From Mycobacterium bourgelatii (GTDB lineage: Bacteria; Actinomycetota; Actinomycetes; Mycobacteriales; Mycobacteriaceae), in assembly GCF_010723575.1 (NCBI RefSeq), contig NZ_BLKZ01000001.1, forward strand, positions 5,456,001-5,520,000: DNA of 64,000 nucleotides, written 5' to 3'. Shown here in pieces: positions 43,265 through 53,365 of this stretch. Position 1 is the stretch's first letter. Each line of letters opens with the position of its first letter. The notes beneath the pieces are model-generated. The model worked only from the letters and a program-made list of their open reading frames with translations, searched no databases and was not told the origin of the DNA. A program made the translations under genes and the position numbers.

Positions 43265-43795
43265 ATGCGTTCAGTTCGAATACTCACCTCCGCAACGCTG
43301 GTTGCTGCCACGGTATTCGGTGGTTTGAGCACGGCGCTGGACCCGTTCACAGCCCAGGCAACAACCAAGGAGGAAGTGGCCATCAGCGGAACGTTCCGCG
43401 CCACGTCAGTTGGCGATTACGCCCAGAGAAATGACCAGTACTTCGCCGAGCCGACGGTCTACCAGACCTGGACCATCACCTCGACGTGCGAAACATTCCA
43501 GGAATGCCACGGCATGGTAACCAGCGACCAGGGATGGAGCGCTGCCCTGTATATGAATGATGGGCAGATGTGGAAGGTTAAACGCTCTGTAGCGAACTGG
43601 GAGCAGTGTGAAGACGGTACCGCGTTCCCCGGACAGCAGACCTTCTATTTCTATCCCGTGAATGAGTACGGTGGATTTCAACTCGGGTCTTCGACTTTTG
43701 CCGGTAAGGACAAGACGGTCGGCCCGTCCGGCGCCTGCGGACAAAACCAGTGGCTCGACATCACGATGCCGTTCCGCCTGGACAGAATAGGCTGA
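43265..43795 (+). CDS. Exported protein of unknown function
   Basis: 176 residues. Signal peptide (ILTSATLVAATVFGGLST, cleavage near TAQAT). The mature domain has paired cysteines (STCETFQECHG; WEQCEDG; SGACGQNQW) and many aromatic residues, with a recurrent YQTWTITSTCETF / ECHGMV style known from several mycobacterial secreted proteins that I cannot name. GAGGAG lies 8 bases before the ATG. Downstream it converges with mceF. Confidence 0.72.
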   Translation: MRSVRILTSATLVAATVFGGLSTALDPFTAQATTKEEVAISGTFRATSVGDYAQRNDQYFAEPTVYQTWTITSTCETFQECHGMVTSDQGWSAALYMNDGQMWKVKRSVANWEQCEDGTAFPGQQTFYFYPVNEYGGFQLGSSTFAGKDKTVGPSGACGQNQWLDITMPFRLDRIG

Positions 43796-43861
43796 CCCGG
43801 CGTTCCACTTCGCTGCCCGTCGTACCCGCTGCTATTTCAGCCTGAATCCTGCGGACCGCGA

Positions 43862-45583
43862 TCAGGTGGGCAGCATGTCCTTCCACGACTTGGGCGCCTT
43901 CGGGTCAACGAGATCCGACTGCTGGTACAGCTTCCCGTCCGGACCGACATAACGTCCCGTGTGCGGGTCGTACCGGGCGAACGCGATGGACGGCCCCGCC
44001 CCGCCGCCACCGAACGCGCTTGGCGCGGCACTCGGAGCAGGGGGCGCCGCTGGGGCTGCGGGTGGCGCGGGAAGCTCCGCGGCTGAAGGTACGTCGAGTG
44101 GCGCTATGGGCGAAAGGTCGGTCGCCACGCCCGGCAAGGGTGTCGACGGCATCGGCGGAACAGCCGCGGCGACGGTGTCCGGCGGTGGATTCTCTCCCCG
44201 CGGCCCCGGCGTTGCGCCGCGCGGCACCGCCCCCGGCGGCAGCGGCGTTCCCTCCACCGGGGCAAAGATCCGGTCGTTGACGGTAACCCGGTCATCGGGC
44301 GGGATGCCCTGGGAGAGCAGGTTCGGGTCCAGCGGATAGGGACCGAGGACGTGCTGGCGCATCGCCAGCGGCATGTAGGGCTGGTCGCTGTTGCAGATTT
44401 CAACGGTGGGTGCGCGCTTGCCCGGCTTACCCATGCAGGGATAGTTGCGTGCACCGCGGACCCCGATCGGTGAGTCCTGCGGGAGTTTGCAATACAACCC
44501 GTCCGGTGTGTCGATGTCGGTGAGGTCGCTCGGGGATCGCCATGTGTTGGGCGGCATGAAACCGACCGTGCAAATAGGGGGATCGTCGATGGTGAGCGCG
44601 AAGTCGCCTTGGGCCGTGCCCTCGGGATGGTTCTCCGGGCCAGCGGCCTGCTCGATAGCAACCGCCGACGGCAGCAAGACCAGCAGCTGCTCCAGCGATG
44701 GGTGGTAAGTGATGCCGATCTGCCCGATGGTAGTGAGGTTGGCGAGCAACACCGGCAACGTCGGTTTTATTTGTTCGAGCAGCCGGGATGCTTCGTTCGC
44801 CGCCTCGGGTCCGTTTTGCAGCAGAGTGCGAACGCTGGCATCGTCCTGCACGAATACGTCCGTGATCCCCGCGAGGCTGCGCGCCCACGTTCTGATCGCA
44901 TCGGTGGTGCTTGCTTGCGAATCCAGCAGTGGCCCAGCGTCTTCGGTGAGGGTTTTGGTCTGATCGGCGACGCCGTTGGCGTCATGGGAGATCGTCGTTG
45001 TGGAATCGAACAGCGAACCCAGGTCGTAACCCGAACCGTTGAAGCCATGGAAGGTCTCGTCGAGCAGTTGGCCGAGCTTGGTCTTCGGGATGCTTTGGAC
45101 CAAAGCGTTGACCTTGTCCAGCATCGGCCCGACCGGCTGCGGAATCGATTCCTTGCCCAACGAGATGACCGAACCGTCGTGTAGGTAGGGCGGCGAATCG
45201 CTCCTGGGCCGCAAGTCCACGTACTGTTCACCCACCGCGGAGACACTGAGCACATACGCACCACACTGATTAGGGGGACCCGGGCGCTCTGGACACGGCG
45301 TGAAGTCAGCGGGGACCTTAGGTGAACTACTAAGCGACAGTGTGGCTTTCGCCCCGGTCGGCGTCAAACTCACCGAGGTGACCTTGCCGAGTTGAACCCC
45401 ACGGTAGGTCACGTTGGAAAACCGGTACAGCCCGCCGGCGGCCGGCAGTTCCAGCGTCACCGTGATCCGGCCGATGCCCAATAGGGTCGGCGCTTGGACG
45501 TAGACAAGCACCATCGCAATCACGCCGATGGTCCCGACGATCGTGAAGATCGCCAGCTGAATCCGGACGAAGCGAGTCAGCAT
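43862..45583 (-). CDS. MceF, Mce-family substrate-binding subunit
   Basis: 573 residues. N-terminal membrane helix (IQLAIFTIVGTIGVIAMVLV), MCE/MlaD domain about 38-120 (GLYRFSNVTYRGVQLGKVTS), long helical channel segment, then a Pro/Ala-rich tail and the MceF-specific terminus (YDPHTGRYVGPDGKLYQQSD). Last gene of the operon, directly after mceE. MceA-F assemble into a tube carrying lipids across the envelope. Unlike many mce operons, no Mas gene follows on this strand. Confidence 0.92.
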   Translation of the reverse strand: MLTRFVRIQLAIFTIVGTIGVIAMVLVYVQAPTLLGIGRITVTLELPAAGGLYRFSNVTYRGVQLGKVTSVSLTPTGAKATLSLSSSPKVPADFTPCPERPGPPNQCGAYVLSVSAVGEQYVDLRPRSDSPPYLHDGSVISLGKESIPQPVGPMLDKVNALVQSIPKTKLGQLLDETFHGFNGSGYDLGSLFDSTTTISHDANGVADQTKTLTEDAGPLLDSQASTTDAIRTWARSLAGITDVFVQDDASVRTLLQNGPEAANEASRLLEQIKPTLPVLLANLTTIGQIGITYHPSLEQLLVLLPSAVAIEQAAGPENHPEGTAQGDFALTIDDPPICTVGFMPPNTWRSPSDLTDIDTPDGLYCKLPQDSPIGVRGARNYPCMGKPGKRAPTVEICNSDQPYMPLAMRQHVLGPYPLDPNLLSQGIPPDDRVTVNDRIFAPVEGTPLPPGAVPRGATPGPRGENPPPDTVAAAVPPMPSTPLPGVATDLSPIAPLDVPSAAELPAPPAAPAAPPAPSAAPSAFGGGGAGPSIAFARYDPHTGRYVGPDGKLYQQSDLVDPKAPKSWKDMLPT

Positions 45584-46879
45584 CTACCCGCCACCTTCCG
45601 TGGGTGCCGCATCGGGACCGGGCGCAGGTCCCGGCGCAGGTCCCGGCCCAGGCGCAGGTCCTGGCCCGGGCGCAGGTGCCGGGGCGGGGGTGGGTGGCGG
45701 GCCGGGCAGCCGCGCACCGGGCGGGGGCGGGGGCAGCGGCACCCTTTCCGGATCCACCCACGGTGGCCTGATGGGGTCATGCAGCGGATCGTGGGTGTAA
45801 TTCAGGTAGTACGGGTCCCCCGGCGCCGGTACCAACGGCTGGTCCAGCGCTCCCCAGTGGGTCCCCAACATGAGTCCTCGCTTGAGCCGTGGAATCGACA
45901 GGTCCAAATCGACGTGCAGGTTGAAGTAGTCGCCTCGGACCGCTCGATCGACGAAGTTCTGGGTGAACGGGAACACGAAGCTTGCCGCGATCGCCGCGCC
46001 GAGCTCCGGTCCGACGTCGGCGAGCGCGCGGATGGTCGGTTCCAGGTTTTTGAGATTGGCGACCAGGTCAGCCTGGGAGTCGTTGATCAACCGGGTGGCG
46101 GTGTTACTGAAGACGCGCAGTTTGTCCAGGGCTGCGGTGAAGCGTGGCCTCTCCCTGATCAGCACATCGAGTGCGGGCGGTACCTTGCGCAGCGCCTCGG
46201 CGAGAACATCGCGTTGGTCGGCGAATGTGCCGGCAAGCCGGTTGAGCGCGTTGATGGCGTCGACGATCTCGTCCCGCTGGTCGTTCAGCGTTCCGACGAA
46301 CGTGTCGAGGCGCTTGAGCAGATCGCGTACGGCGCCCTCGCGCCCGGCCAGGGCCGTGGAGAAGTTGTGGACGACTTCCCCGATCTGTCCCAGTCCCCCG
46401 CCGTTGACGACCGCTGCCAGTGACGACAGCGTCTGCTCCGTCGACGGGTAGGCCGACGACCGACTGAGCGGGATGGTGGCGCCCGGCTGCAACCGTCCGC
46501 TTGCCTGCTGGCCGAGTGGCGGATTGAGTGCCAGATGCATCGAACCCAACAGGCTGGTCTGCCCCACTGTGGCTACCACGTTGGCCGGGACGACGACATC
46601 GCGCTTCACCGAGATCTCGACGTCGGCGTGCCAGCCCCGCACCCTCATGTTGCCGACACTGCCGACGACGACGTCGTCGATCATCACCGGCGAATTCGAC
46701 TCCATCGTACCGACATTCGGGAGTTCGACGTGGTAGATGACGGCCCCCGGCCCGCGTCCCACCGCGCCCGGCAAGGGTAGTGAGTTCAGGCCGCGGAAGG
46801 AACATCCCGTCAGCGTCAACACTGCGCAGACGACAACGGCGAGCATCCGCCGCGCGCGCACCCACGCCCAGGCCATCAT
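45584..46879 (-). CDS. MceE lipoprotein (LprN-like)
   Basis: 431 residues. Signal peptide with lipobox LTLTGC (lipidated Cys26), the MCE domain (VIYHVELPNVGTMESNSPVM), a helical region, and a low-complexity C-terminus of Pro-Gly-Ala repeats (APAPGPGPAPGPGPAPG). MceE is the usual lipoprotein of the complex. Its stop abuts the mceF start. ATGA overlap with mceD upstream. A second ATG follows immediately (MMAW), so the start is ambiguous by one codon. Confidence 0.9.
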   Translation of the reverse strand: MMAWAWVRARRMLAVVVCAVLTLTGCSFRGLNSLPLPGAVGRGPGAVIYHVELPNVGTMESNSPVMIDDVVVGSVGNMRVRGWHADVEISVKRDVVVPANVVATVGQTSLLGSMHLALNPPLGQQASGRLQPGATIPLSRSSAYPSTEQTLSSLAAVVNGGGLGQIGEVVHNFSTALAGREGAVRDLLKRLDTFVGTLNDQRDEIVDAINALNRLAGTFADQRDVLAEALRKVPPALDVLIRERPRFTAALDKLRVFSNTATRLINDSQADLVANLKNLEPTIRALADVGPELGAAIAASFVFPFTQNFVDRAVRGDYFNLHVDLDLSIPRLKRGLMLGTHWGALDQPLVPAPGDPYYLNYTHDPLHDPIRPPWVDPERVPLPPPPPGARLPGPPPTPAPAPAPGPGPAPGPGPAPGPAPGPDAAPTEGGG

Positions 46880-48309
46880 GACGACGGCCCTTCGGCCGGC
46901 AGCAACATGCCCGGCACACCCGGCGCCGGTGGTGGCGGTTCCATCGGTGTCGACGGCGGAGGCGGCAGCGGCATCGCCGCGCCCGGTATCCGCGCCGGTG
47001 GCTCTGCCCCCGGCGGTCCCACGGGATCACCCGGCAGGCCGGTGTAGGCCGACACCGCGGGCGGGGTCTCGGGTGGTCCGGGTTTTGGACCCTCGCCCCC
47101 GGGCGCGAGACGCGGTTCGGTGTAGAGGATGTTGGCAGGGTCCATCGACTTCTGCAGGAATATGTTGATGGGGATCGGCAGACTGTTGAAGTTGAGCACC
47201 CGCAACCCCGGACCGAGGAACATCGAGCACAGCTTGCCCGATTCAACCGCGGTGACGTTTTCGATTGCGCCGACTGCCGTACAGCCGGGAACGGGAACCG
47301 GAAGCAGCAGACCCGAAAACGTGGGATTCGCGAAGTTCATGATCCCGAACCCACCCACGATGGTTCCGGTGTCGGCGTTGTAGTCGTTGAAGAAGTTGCC
47401 CAGCGCGTTCGGCGCTGCGTGCAGAATGTTTTCCAGATCCATGTGGTGGTCGACCAGGTTCTGCGTGACATCGGCCAATCGGGCAATCTGCTCGCTAGTC
47501 TGCTCGCGAGTCCCGGCGACGAAGCGTTGCACCTCCCCGACTGCCGTCGACAAGTCGGTAAGCGCCGCGTCCAGTTCGGATTTGCTGTCGTCGACCACGC
47601 TGGTGAGCGTCGCCAGGCGCTCGTTGAAATGGACGATCTGGACGTTGCTGTCGCGCAGGGCACTGACGAAGATCTGCAGGTTCTTGATGATGTCGACGAT
47701 GTTGCCGCTGCCGTCGGCGAGGATCCGGCCCACCCCTGCCAGTTGAGCGAGCGTTTGCCGCAGCTTGTCGCCGTTGCCCTCAAGCGCATTGGCGGCACTG
47801 TCGATGAACCGGCCCACCGACGTGTCCGAAACGCCACTACTGGGCCCCAAATCCGTTGCCAGTCGCATCAATTGGGTCTTGACCTCGTCCCACTCGACGG
47901 GAACCGCGGTCCGCCCGACCGGGATCACCCCGCCGTCCGGCATGACCGGACCGCTGGTCCGGTAGGCGGGAGTGAGCTGGACATAGCGGGCAGCTACCAG
48001 GTTCGAGGCAACGATGACCGCTTTCGCATCCGCCGGAACGGGCACCGAACGGTCGACCTGCAGGGTCATCTTGACCTGCGCCCCTTGCGGTTCCACGGAT
48101 TTGATGGTTCCGACCTTGACACCCGACACACGCACCTCGTCACCGCCATAGATCCCGGTGGCGGACGTGAAATAGGCGGTAATCGTGTGTGGGGCAAAAA
48201 ACGTCTTGCGGACCAGCACAGCAGCGCCGGCAACGACAAGCCCGACCAGGACAACCGCTGTCAGAATCGCCAGCGGCTTGCGCCGATTCGAGGGAATCCG
48301 AGCGATCAC
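46876..48309 (-). CDS. MceD, Mce-family subunit
   Basis: 477 residues from a GTG overlapping the mceC stop (GTGA) with GGAGGATCGCA upstream. Single N-terminal helix (LAILTAVVLVGLVVAGAAVLV), MCE domain (ITAYFTSATGIYGGDEVRVS), long helical part, conserved loop NPTFSGLLLPVPVPGC, and a Pro-rich tail. The frame extends 22 codons upstream but into mceC. Structural part of the lipid conduit. Confidence 0.9.
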   Translation of the reverse strand: MIARIPSNRRKPLAILTAVVLVGLVVAGAAVLVRKTFFAPHTITAYFTSATGIYGGDEVRVSGVKVGTIKSVEPQGAQVKMTLQVDRSVPVPADAKAVIVASNLVAARYVQLTPAYRTSGPVMPDGGVIPVGRTAVPVEWDEVKTQLMRLATDLGPSSGVSDTSVGRFIDSAANALEGNGDKLRQTLAQLAGVGRILADGSGNIVDIIKNLQIFVSALRDSNVQIVHFNERLATLTSVVDDSKSELDAALTDLSTAVGEVQRFVAGTREQTSEQIARLADVTQNLVDHHMDLENILHAAPNALGNFFNDYNADTGTIVGGFGIMNFANPTFSGLLLPVPVPGCTAVGAIENVTAVESGKLCSMFLGPGLRVLNFNSLPIPINIFLQKSMDPANILYTEPRLAPGGEGPKPGPPETPPAVSAYTGLPGDPVGPPGAEPPARIPGAAMPLPPPPSTPMEPPPPAPGVPGMLLPAEGPSS

Positions 48310-49424
48310 TGCGATCCTCCGACCCTGTTGCCCAACGTGCATTCGGGGCATACCGGAATACCGTTGTACGGCCATGGAGTCAACGACCGAGGTATCGGCG
48401 ACGGATAGCCAGGACCCTTTGAGGTGTCGAAGGTGCGGAATCCCCAGAGGTAATCGAGGATCGGTTGGAACAGTTGCGGGGCAAGGAAGTTCGGGACGAA
48501 GGCCTGATAGGCGTACATACTGGAGATGCCCTCACCGACCGTGATCTGAAACTTCTTGAGACCCACCAGTGCGTTGCCGATGTTGTCGCGGTTCTTTTCC
48601 AGCATCGCGGTCACCGAATTCAGCCGTTCCAGCGTCGGCGCCAATTTGCTTTCGTTCTCGTGCACCAAGGCCGTCAGCTGTTTGGCCACCGCCGAGGCGT
48701 TGGCCAGCAGGTCCACGATCTGCTGCCGGCGCGCCACCAATACCTGCAGCAGAGTGTCGGAGTTGAGGATGAGTCTGTTGACCTGCTGGCTGCGTTCGGA
48801 GAGGATCCCGGTGACGTCGCCTGCGGTCTTGAACAGCTCGCCAAGGTTCTTGTTGCGGCTGTTGAGAGTGCGTGACAGCCGGGTGACCGCGTCGAAGGCA
48901 GGTCCCAATTGGGGTGCGATCTGGTCGAGCGTCGCCGACAGTGTGTCCAGCGACTGGTTCAGCGTCGCGGTGTTGGTTCCGGCGGTTTCCGTGGTCAAGT
49001 CGCTGACCGCTTCCGTCAACGAGTATGGCGAAGAGGTGCGCGAGACGGGAATGACAGCCATCGGCCGCAGCTTGCCGGTGCCTGCGGACTCCACTGTCAG
49101 TACCCGCTCGCCCAGTAGCGTGCCCGTGCGGATGTGCGCCGAAGTCTCGGAACCTAGCAGCACGTTGCCCTTTAATGCGAACGTCACCAAGGCATCGCCG
49201 TGGCTCAGCTCTACGCTCGACACGGTGCCGACCTTCAGGCCCGATACCGTCACGGGGTTACCCGGCGCAAGACCGCCGGCTTCCGAGAAGAGGGCCTGGT
49301 ACCGAACCATCGTCGCCCATGCGATAAACCGGTCGGGCGACAGGCCAACCAAGATCGTCAGCGTGATCAAGACCGCGCCGATGAATCCGGCCTTGATCAA
49401 CCCAATTCCGCGATATTTCTGCAT
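48306..49424 (-). CDS. MceC, Mce-family subunit
   Basis: 372 residues. N-terminal helix (IKAGFIGAVLITLTILVGL), MCE domain (YQALFSEAGGLAPGNPVTVS), helical barrel region, and short tail ending in a cysteine pair (VCPECTLG). Shorter tail than MceD and MceF. Starts at an ATG overlapping the mceB stop (TGATG); a GTG 5 codons earlier is possible. Confidence 0.9.
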   Translation of the reverse strand: MQKYRGIGLIKAGFIGAVLITLTILVGLSPDRFIAWATMVRYQALFSEAGGLAPGNPVTVSGLKVGTVSSVELSHGDALVTFALKGNVLLGSETSAHIRTGTLLGERVLTVESAGTGKLRPMAVIPVSRTSSPYSLTEAVSDLTTETAGTNTATLNQSLDTLSATLDQIAPQLGPAFDAVTRLSRTLNSRNKNLGELFKTAGDVTGILSERSQQVNRLILNSDTLLQVLVARRQQIVDLLANASAVAKQLTALVHENESKLAPTLERLNSVTAMLEKNRDNIGNALVGLKKFQITVGEGISSMYAYQAFVPNFLAPQLFQPILDYLWGFRTFDTSKGPGYPSPIPRSLTPWPYNGIPVCPECTLGNRVGGSQ

Positions 49425-50446
49425 CAGGGTTCCGTGCACCTTCCAGCTTCTGACCTAAATATCGGGGCCTTCACCGTCCTGCCCTGAAGGTCGGTGCCGC
49501 GGAGTTCCAACTGGCAGAGGAAGTACGGAATGGTCGAGCCGTTCACGCCGAGTCGGACCAGCCTGCGGTAGTTCTGTGGCGCCTTCGCAATTGCGGCTTC
49601 GATGCGGTCCCGGTCGTTGTCGAGTATCGGTGCCAACCGATTCAGCTGATCGATGGTGCCGGACAGTGGCGGCCGCGCGCTGCTCAGCAGATCCGCCAGC
49701 GATGCGGTTCCGTTGTCCAACGCCGTGATCGCGGCGCCGATGGTGTCGCGGTCGTCCGACAGCCCGCTGACTAGCCGCTCTAGGCGGTCGACCGCGTTGG
49801 AGAACTTGGTGCCGTCCTTGGAGATGGTGCCGATCACGATGTTGAGGTTGTCGATCAGTTGCTGCACGGCTTGATCGTTGTCGGCCATGGCATTTGAAAA
49901 CGAAGTCGTCTTGGTGAACAGGGACTCGAGAGTCCCGCCTTGACCCTGGAAGACCTGCAGCAGTGCTGAGGTCAGCGCATTGACATCGCGCGCATTCAGA
50001 CCCTGAATTACGGGTTTCAGTCCGCCGAGGAGCAGATCGAGGTCAAGCGCAGGCGCGGTGCGTTCGACGGGAATCTGACCGCCGGGCGGCAGATGTCTGG
50101 CCGGGCCCGGACCGTCGAGCAGTTCGAGGTAGCGATCACCCACCAGGTTGAGGTAGCGGACGGCCGCCCGGGTGCCTTCGGTAAGGACGACGCTGCGGTC
50201 GGTATCGAACTTCACCAGAACTTTCTTGTCCGGCTGCAGCGAAACGCTGTTGACCGTGCCCACCCGGATCCCGGCGACCCGCACCGACTCGCCCTGCCGC
50301 AGACGCGACACGTCGGAGAACACCGCCGAATATCCGGTCGTGGAACCCGTCCGATACTGGCCGAAGATGAAGAACAGGGAGGCGGTCAACACGGCCATCA
50401 CGGCCGCGAAGATCGCGACTTTGATCAGCGGGCTGCGTGTTCTCAT
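49424..50446 (-). CDS. MceB, Mce-family subunit
   Basis: 340 residues. MRTRSPLIKVAIFAAVMAVL start is typical of MceB; the MCE domain reads YSAVFSDVSRLRQGESVRVA, GIRVGTVNSVSLQPDKKVLV, AVRYLNLVGDRYLELLDG. The C-terminus carries a cysteine pair (YFLCQLEL, GRCTEP). ATGA overlap with mceA. Confidence 0.92.
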   Translation of the reverse strand: MRTRSPLIKVAIFAAVMAVLTASLFFIFGQYRTGSTTGYSAVFSDVSRLRQGESVRVAGIRVGTVNSVSLQPDKKVLVKFDTDRSVVLTEGTRAAVRYLNLVGDRYLELLDGPGPARHLPPGGQIPVERTAPALDLDLLLGGLKPVIQGLNARDVNALTSALLQVFQGQGGTLESLFTKTTSFSNAMADNDQAVQQLIDNLNIVIGTISKDGTKFSNAVDRLERLVSGLSDDRDTIGAAITALDNGTASLADLLSSARPPLSGTIDQLNRLAPILDNDRDRIEAAIAKAPQNYRRLVRLGVNGSTIPYFLCQLELRGTDLQGRTVKAPIFRSEAGRCTEP

Positions 50447-51645
50447 CCGGGCATCCCGACCCCAGTAGAGTTGCGTGGCGGTCCGGCGATCGGCCCGTAC
50501 AACAACTGTTTTAGCAGATCGGAATTGATCAGCAGCTGCTGGTTTCCGTACCCCACCGGGTTGGCGCCGATATCTGCGATCAGCTGCTTTGGATGCGAGT
50601 TGAACGGTATTCGCGGCAGCTCCATGCACTGCGGGCCGCCGGTCGCCGCGACCTTGGGCAGGTTCGTCGGGTACCGATAGCGTTCGCCGCCCCACGTGAG
50701 GCTCGCCGTGATGTTGATACTCGGTTCCGACAATGGCGGGGCGTGCGAGATCACTATCAGACCGCCCAAAGCGCAGGTGAACACCTCGTGGTATTCGGAG
50801 GTCAGATCGGTGGTCGGCACCAGCAGATGCAACACATTCGTCAGGGGTTCACGGTTCGCGGACAAGACATCGTTGCCGATGTCGGCCAAGCCGATCGCAC
50901 TGATCAGCAATGCATCCAGGTTGCTCTGCTCGTCGACGAGTGTCTGGCTGATCCGGTTCGCGTTGGAGACAACCCGCACCAGGTCCGGTGCCGCGTCGGC
51001 ATAGGCGTTCGACACCTCCGGCAAAACCGTGAGGTCGTGACGGAGTGCGGGGAGGCTCGGCTCGAGATTGGCCAGAAACGAATCCAGGTCGCTCAGCGAC
51101 TGGCCAAGCTTCGCGCCCCGCCCGCTGAAAGCTTGTGCCAGCGCGCCCAGCGACTCGTTGAGCTTCGCCGGGTCGATCTGGTTCAGCACCTCCACCAATT
51201 GCTGGAATACCGTGTTGATTTCGACCATGACGTGCTCGCCCGTCAGCGTCTGGCCGGCACGTAACCGTTGCGCCGAGGGGTTGTCCGGCGCTACCAGCTC
51301 GACCGACTTCGCGCCGAACACCGTCGACGACGCGATGTTGACGTGCACGTCGGCGGGAATGTATTGCAACTGCGACGGGTAGATCGCCAAGTGGATCGCC
51401 GCACGGCCGTTCGGCAGCGGCTCGATCGACTCGACCTTGCCCACCGACACGCCGCGCATCTTGACCTTGGCGTCCGCGTTCATCACCAGGCCGGCGCGCT
51501 GTGAAATCACGGTCACCGGGACGGTGTCAGTGAGATCACCCCGGAACAGGGTCACCGCCAGCGTGAAGATCGCCAATATCACCACGACGGTCCCCAGCCC
51601 AACCAGCGGCCGCACGTACGCTCGGGCGCCGGAGCTGCGCGTCAC
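50443..51645 (-). CDS. MceA, Mce-family subunit
   Basis: 400 residues. N-terminal helix (LVGLGTVVVILAIFTLAVTL), MCE domain (VTVISQRAGLVMNADAKVKM, RGVSVGKVESIEPLPNGRAA, VFGAKSVELVAPDNPSAQRL), long helical region, and C-terminal NPVGYGNQQLLINSDLLKQL. First Mce gene after the permease pair; GTG start preceded by the purine-rich AAAAGAAA. MceA is the main substrate-tube subunit. I cannot assign it to a numbered mce operon from sequence alone. Confidence 0.93.
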   Translation of the reverse strand: MTRSSGARAYVRPLVGLGTVVVILAIFTLAVTLFRGDLTDTVPVTVISQRAGLVMNADAKVKMRGVSVGKVESIEPLPNGRAAIHLAIYPSQLQYIPADVHVNIASSTVFGAKSVELVAPDNPSAQRLRAGQTLTGEHVMVEINTVFQQLVEVLNQIDPAKLNESLGALAQAFSGRGAKLGQSLSDLDSFLANLEPSLPALRHDLTVLPEVSNAYADAAPDLVRVVSNANRISQTLVDEQSNLDALLISAIGLADIGNDVLSANREPLTNVLHLLVPTTDLTSEYHEVFTCALGGLIVISHAPPLSEPSINITASLTWGGERYRYPTNLPKVAATGGPQCMELPRIPFNSHPKQLIADIGANPVGYGNQQLLINSDLLKQLLYGPIAGPPRNSTGVGMPG

Positions 51646-51676
51646 TTTCTTTTCACCGCGTTCATCACCGTTCCAC

Positions 51677-52522
51677 CTAGCCGGACAGGTTGAAGTTTCC
51701 GTTGGCGCCGTAAACGGCGAGCGAAACCAGGAGTATCACTGACACGACCACGATCAGCGAAGTCCGCACCGCGTTACCAGTTGCGACCCCTACACCGGCC
51801 GGTCCGCCCGAAGCGAAATAGCCGTAATACGTGTGGATCAACAGGATCGTGATCGCCATCGCGATGGCTTGCAGGAACGACCACAGCAGGTCGATCGGGT
51901 TCAAGAACGTGGTGAAGTAGTGGTTATACAAGCCGCTTGATTGGCCGAAGAGCATCACGGTGATGAACTGGCTAGCCAGGAACGACAGGACGACGGCGAT
52001 GCTGTACAAGGGCGTGATCGCCAACATTCCGGCCATGATCCGGGTACTCACGAGATACGAGATCGGCCGAATCGCCATGGATTCCAGGGCGTCAATTTCT
52101 TCGTTGATCCGCATGGCACCCAACTGAGCCGTGACGCCGGCACCAAAGGTGGCTGCCAAACCGATGCCCGCGACAACCGGCGCTGCGATGCGCACGTTGA
52201 TGAAGGCTGAAAGAAATCCGGTCAACGCCTCGATGCCGATGTTGCCCAGTGAGCTGTATCCCTGGACCGCCAGCGTGCCACCCGCGGCGAGCGTCATGAA
52301 GCCGACAATCGCGAGCGTCCCGCCAATCATCGCCAAAGTCCCCGCACCCATGCTGATTTCAGCGATGAGGCGGATGATCTCCCGCCGGTAACGAGTGACC
52401 GCGAATGGTATGCCTCCCAGCGCTTTGCCGTAGAACAGCGTGTGATCGCCCACCCGCCCCAAGGCGGCGGCCGGCCGCTGGATTTGTCGCGTCAGACGCG
52501 GATAGGTGGCGCGCAGTGCCAT
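51677..52522 (-). CDS. YrbEB, MlaE-type permease of the Mce system
   Basis: 281 residues, MlaE/permease family with about five to six membrane helices. Characteristic: EISMGAGTLAMIGGTLAIVGF, TGFLSAFINVRIAAPVVAGI, and the cytoplasmic coupling-helix region AQLGAMRINEEIDALESMAI (EExDAL motif), which contacts the ATPase MceG (Mkl), encoded elsewhere. Follows yrbEA by 24 bases. Confidence 0.93.
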   Translation of the reverse strand: MALRATYPRLTRQIQRPAAALGRVGDHTLFYGKALGGIPFAVTRYRREIIRLIAEISMGAGTLAMIGGTLAIVGFMTLAAGGTLAVQGYSSLGNIGIEALTGFLSAFINVRIAAPVVAGIGLAATFGAGVTAQLGAMRINEEIDALESMAIRPISYLVSTRIMAGMLAITPLYSIAVVLSFLASQFITVMLFGQSSGLYNHYFTTFLNPIDLLWSFLQAIAMAITILLIHTYYGYFASGGPAGVGVATGNAVRTSLIVVVSVILLVSLAVYGANGNFNLSG

Positions 52523-52546
52523 CGCGTGTCCTACACCTCCTTCGCG

Positions 52547-53365
52547 CTACTTGGTCGAGAATCGGATACCGATAGCGGTGACAACTACATTGACGACCAT
52601 GAGCGACATGAACGCGAACACCACGGTTTCGTTCACCGCGTTGCCCACCGCTTTGGCGCCGCCGCCCGATACCGTAAGCCCGCGATAACACGCGACCAAT
52701 CCGGCGATCAGACCGAAAAGCGCTGCCTTGACACACGAAATGATCATCTCGGGAACGCCGGTCAACAACGTGATGCCCGCCGCGAACGCACCGGGATTCA
52801 CGTCTTGAACGAACACCGAGAAGATGTAGCCGCCCAGGATGCCGATGATGACCACCAGGCTGTTCAGCAATAGCGCAACCAATCCGGCGGCCAGCATGCG
52901 CGGCGTCACCAAACGCTGAATTGGATTGATACCCAGCACTTCCATCGCGTCGATCTCTTCGCGGATCGTGCGCGAACCCAAGTCCGCGCACATCGCCGTC
53001 GCACCGGCACCGGCCACAATCAGCACGGTCACGAGGGGGCCGACCTGAGTGACCGCGCCGAAAGCGGCACCCGCGCCGCTGAGGTCAGCCGCGCCGAGTT
53101 CGCGCAACAAGATGTTGAGCGTGAAGCTCACCAGAACCGTGAACGGAATCGCCACCAACAGCGTGGGCAACAGCGACACGCGGGCGACAAACCACGACTG
53201 TTCGAAGAACTCCCGCGTCTGGAAGGGCCGCCGGAACAAGAACCTGATCGCGTCTGCCGACATCGCGAACAGGCCACCGACCGCCTGCATTGCCCCGGAG
53301 AAGCCTGAGGGCAACGATATTCCGGGCGACCAGCGATTCGTGTCCTTGTTCGATCTATTCGCCAT
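52547..53365 (-). CDS. YrbEA, MlaE-type permease of the Mce system
   Basis: 272 residues, MlaE family. It has FLFRRPFQTREFFEQSWFVA, then helices with the coupling motif CADLGSRTIREEIDAMEVLG (EExDAM) and C-terminal LVACYRGLTVSGGGAKAVGN. First gene of the eight-gene operon. Start taken at MANRSNKDTN; a TTG 11 codons earlier is also in frame and neither has a strong ribosome-binding site. Confidence 0.9.
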   Translation of the reverse strand: MANRSNKDTNRWSPGISLPSGFSGAMQAVGGLFAMSADAIRFLFRRPFQTREFFEQSWFVARVSLLPTLLVAIPFTVLVSFTLNILLRELGAADLSGAGAAFGAVTQVGPLVTVLIVAGAGATAMCADLGSRTIREEIDAMEVLGINPIQRLVTPRMLAAGLVALLLNSLVVIIGILGGYIFSVFVQDVNPGAFAAGITLLTGVPEMIISCVKAALFGLIAGLVACYRGLTVSGGGAKAVGNAVNETVVFAFMSLMVVNVVVTAIGIRFSTK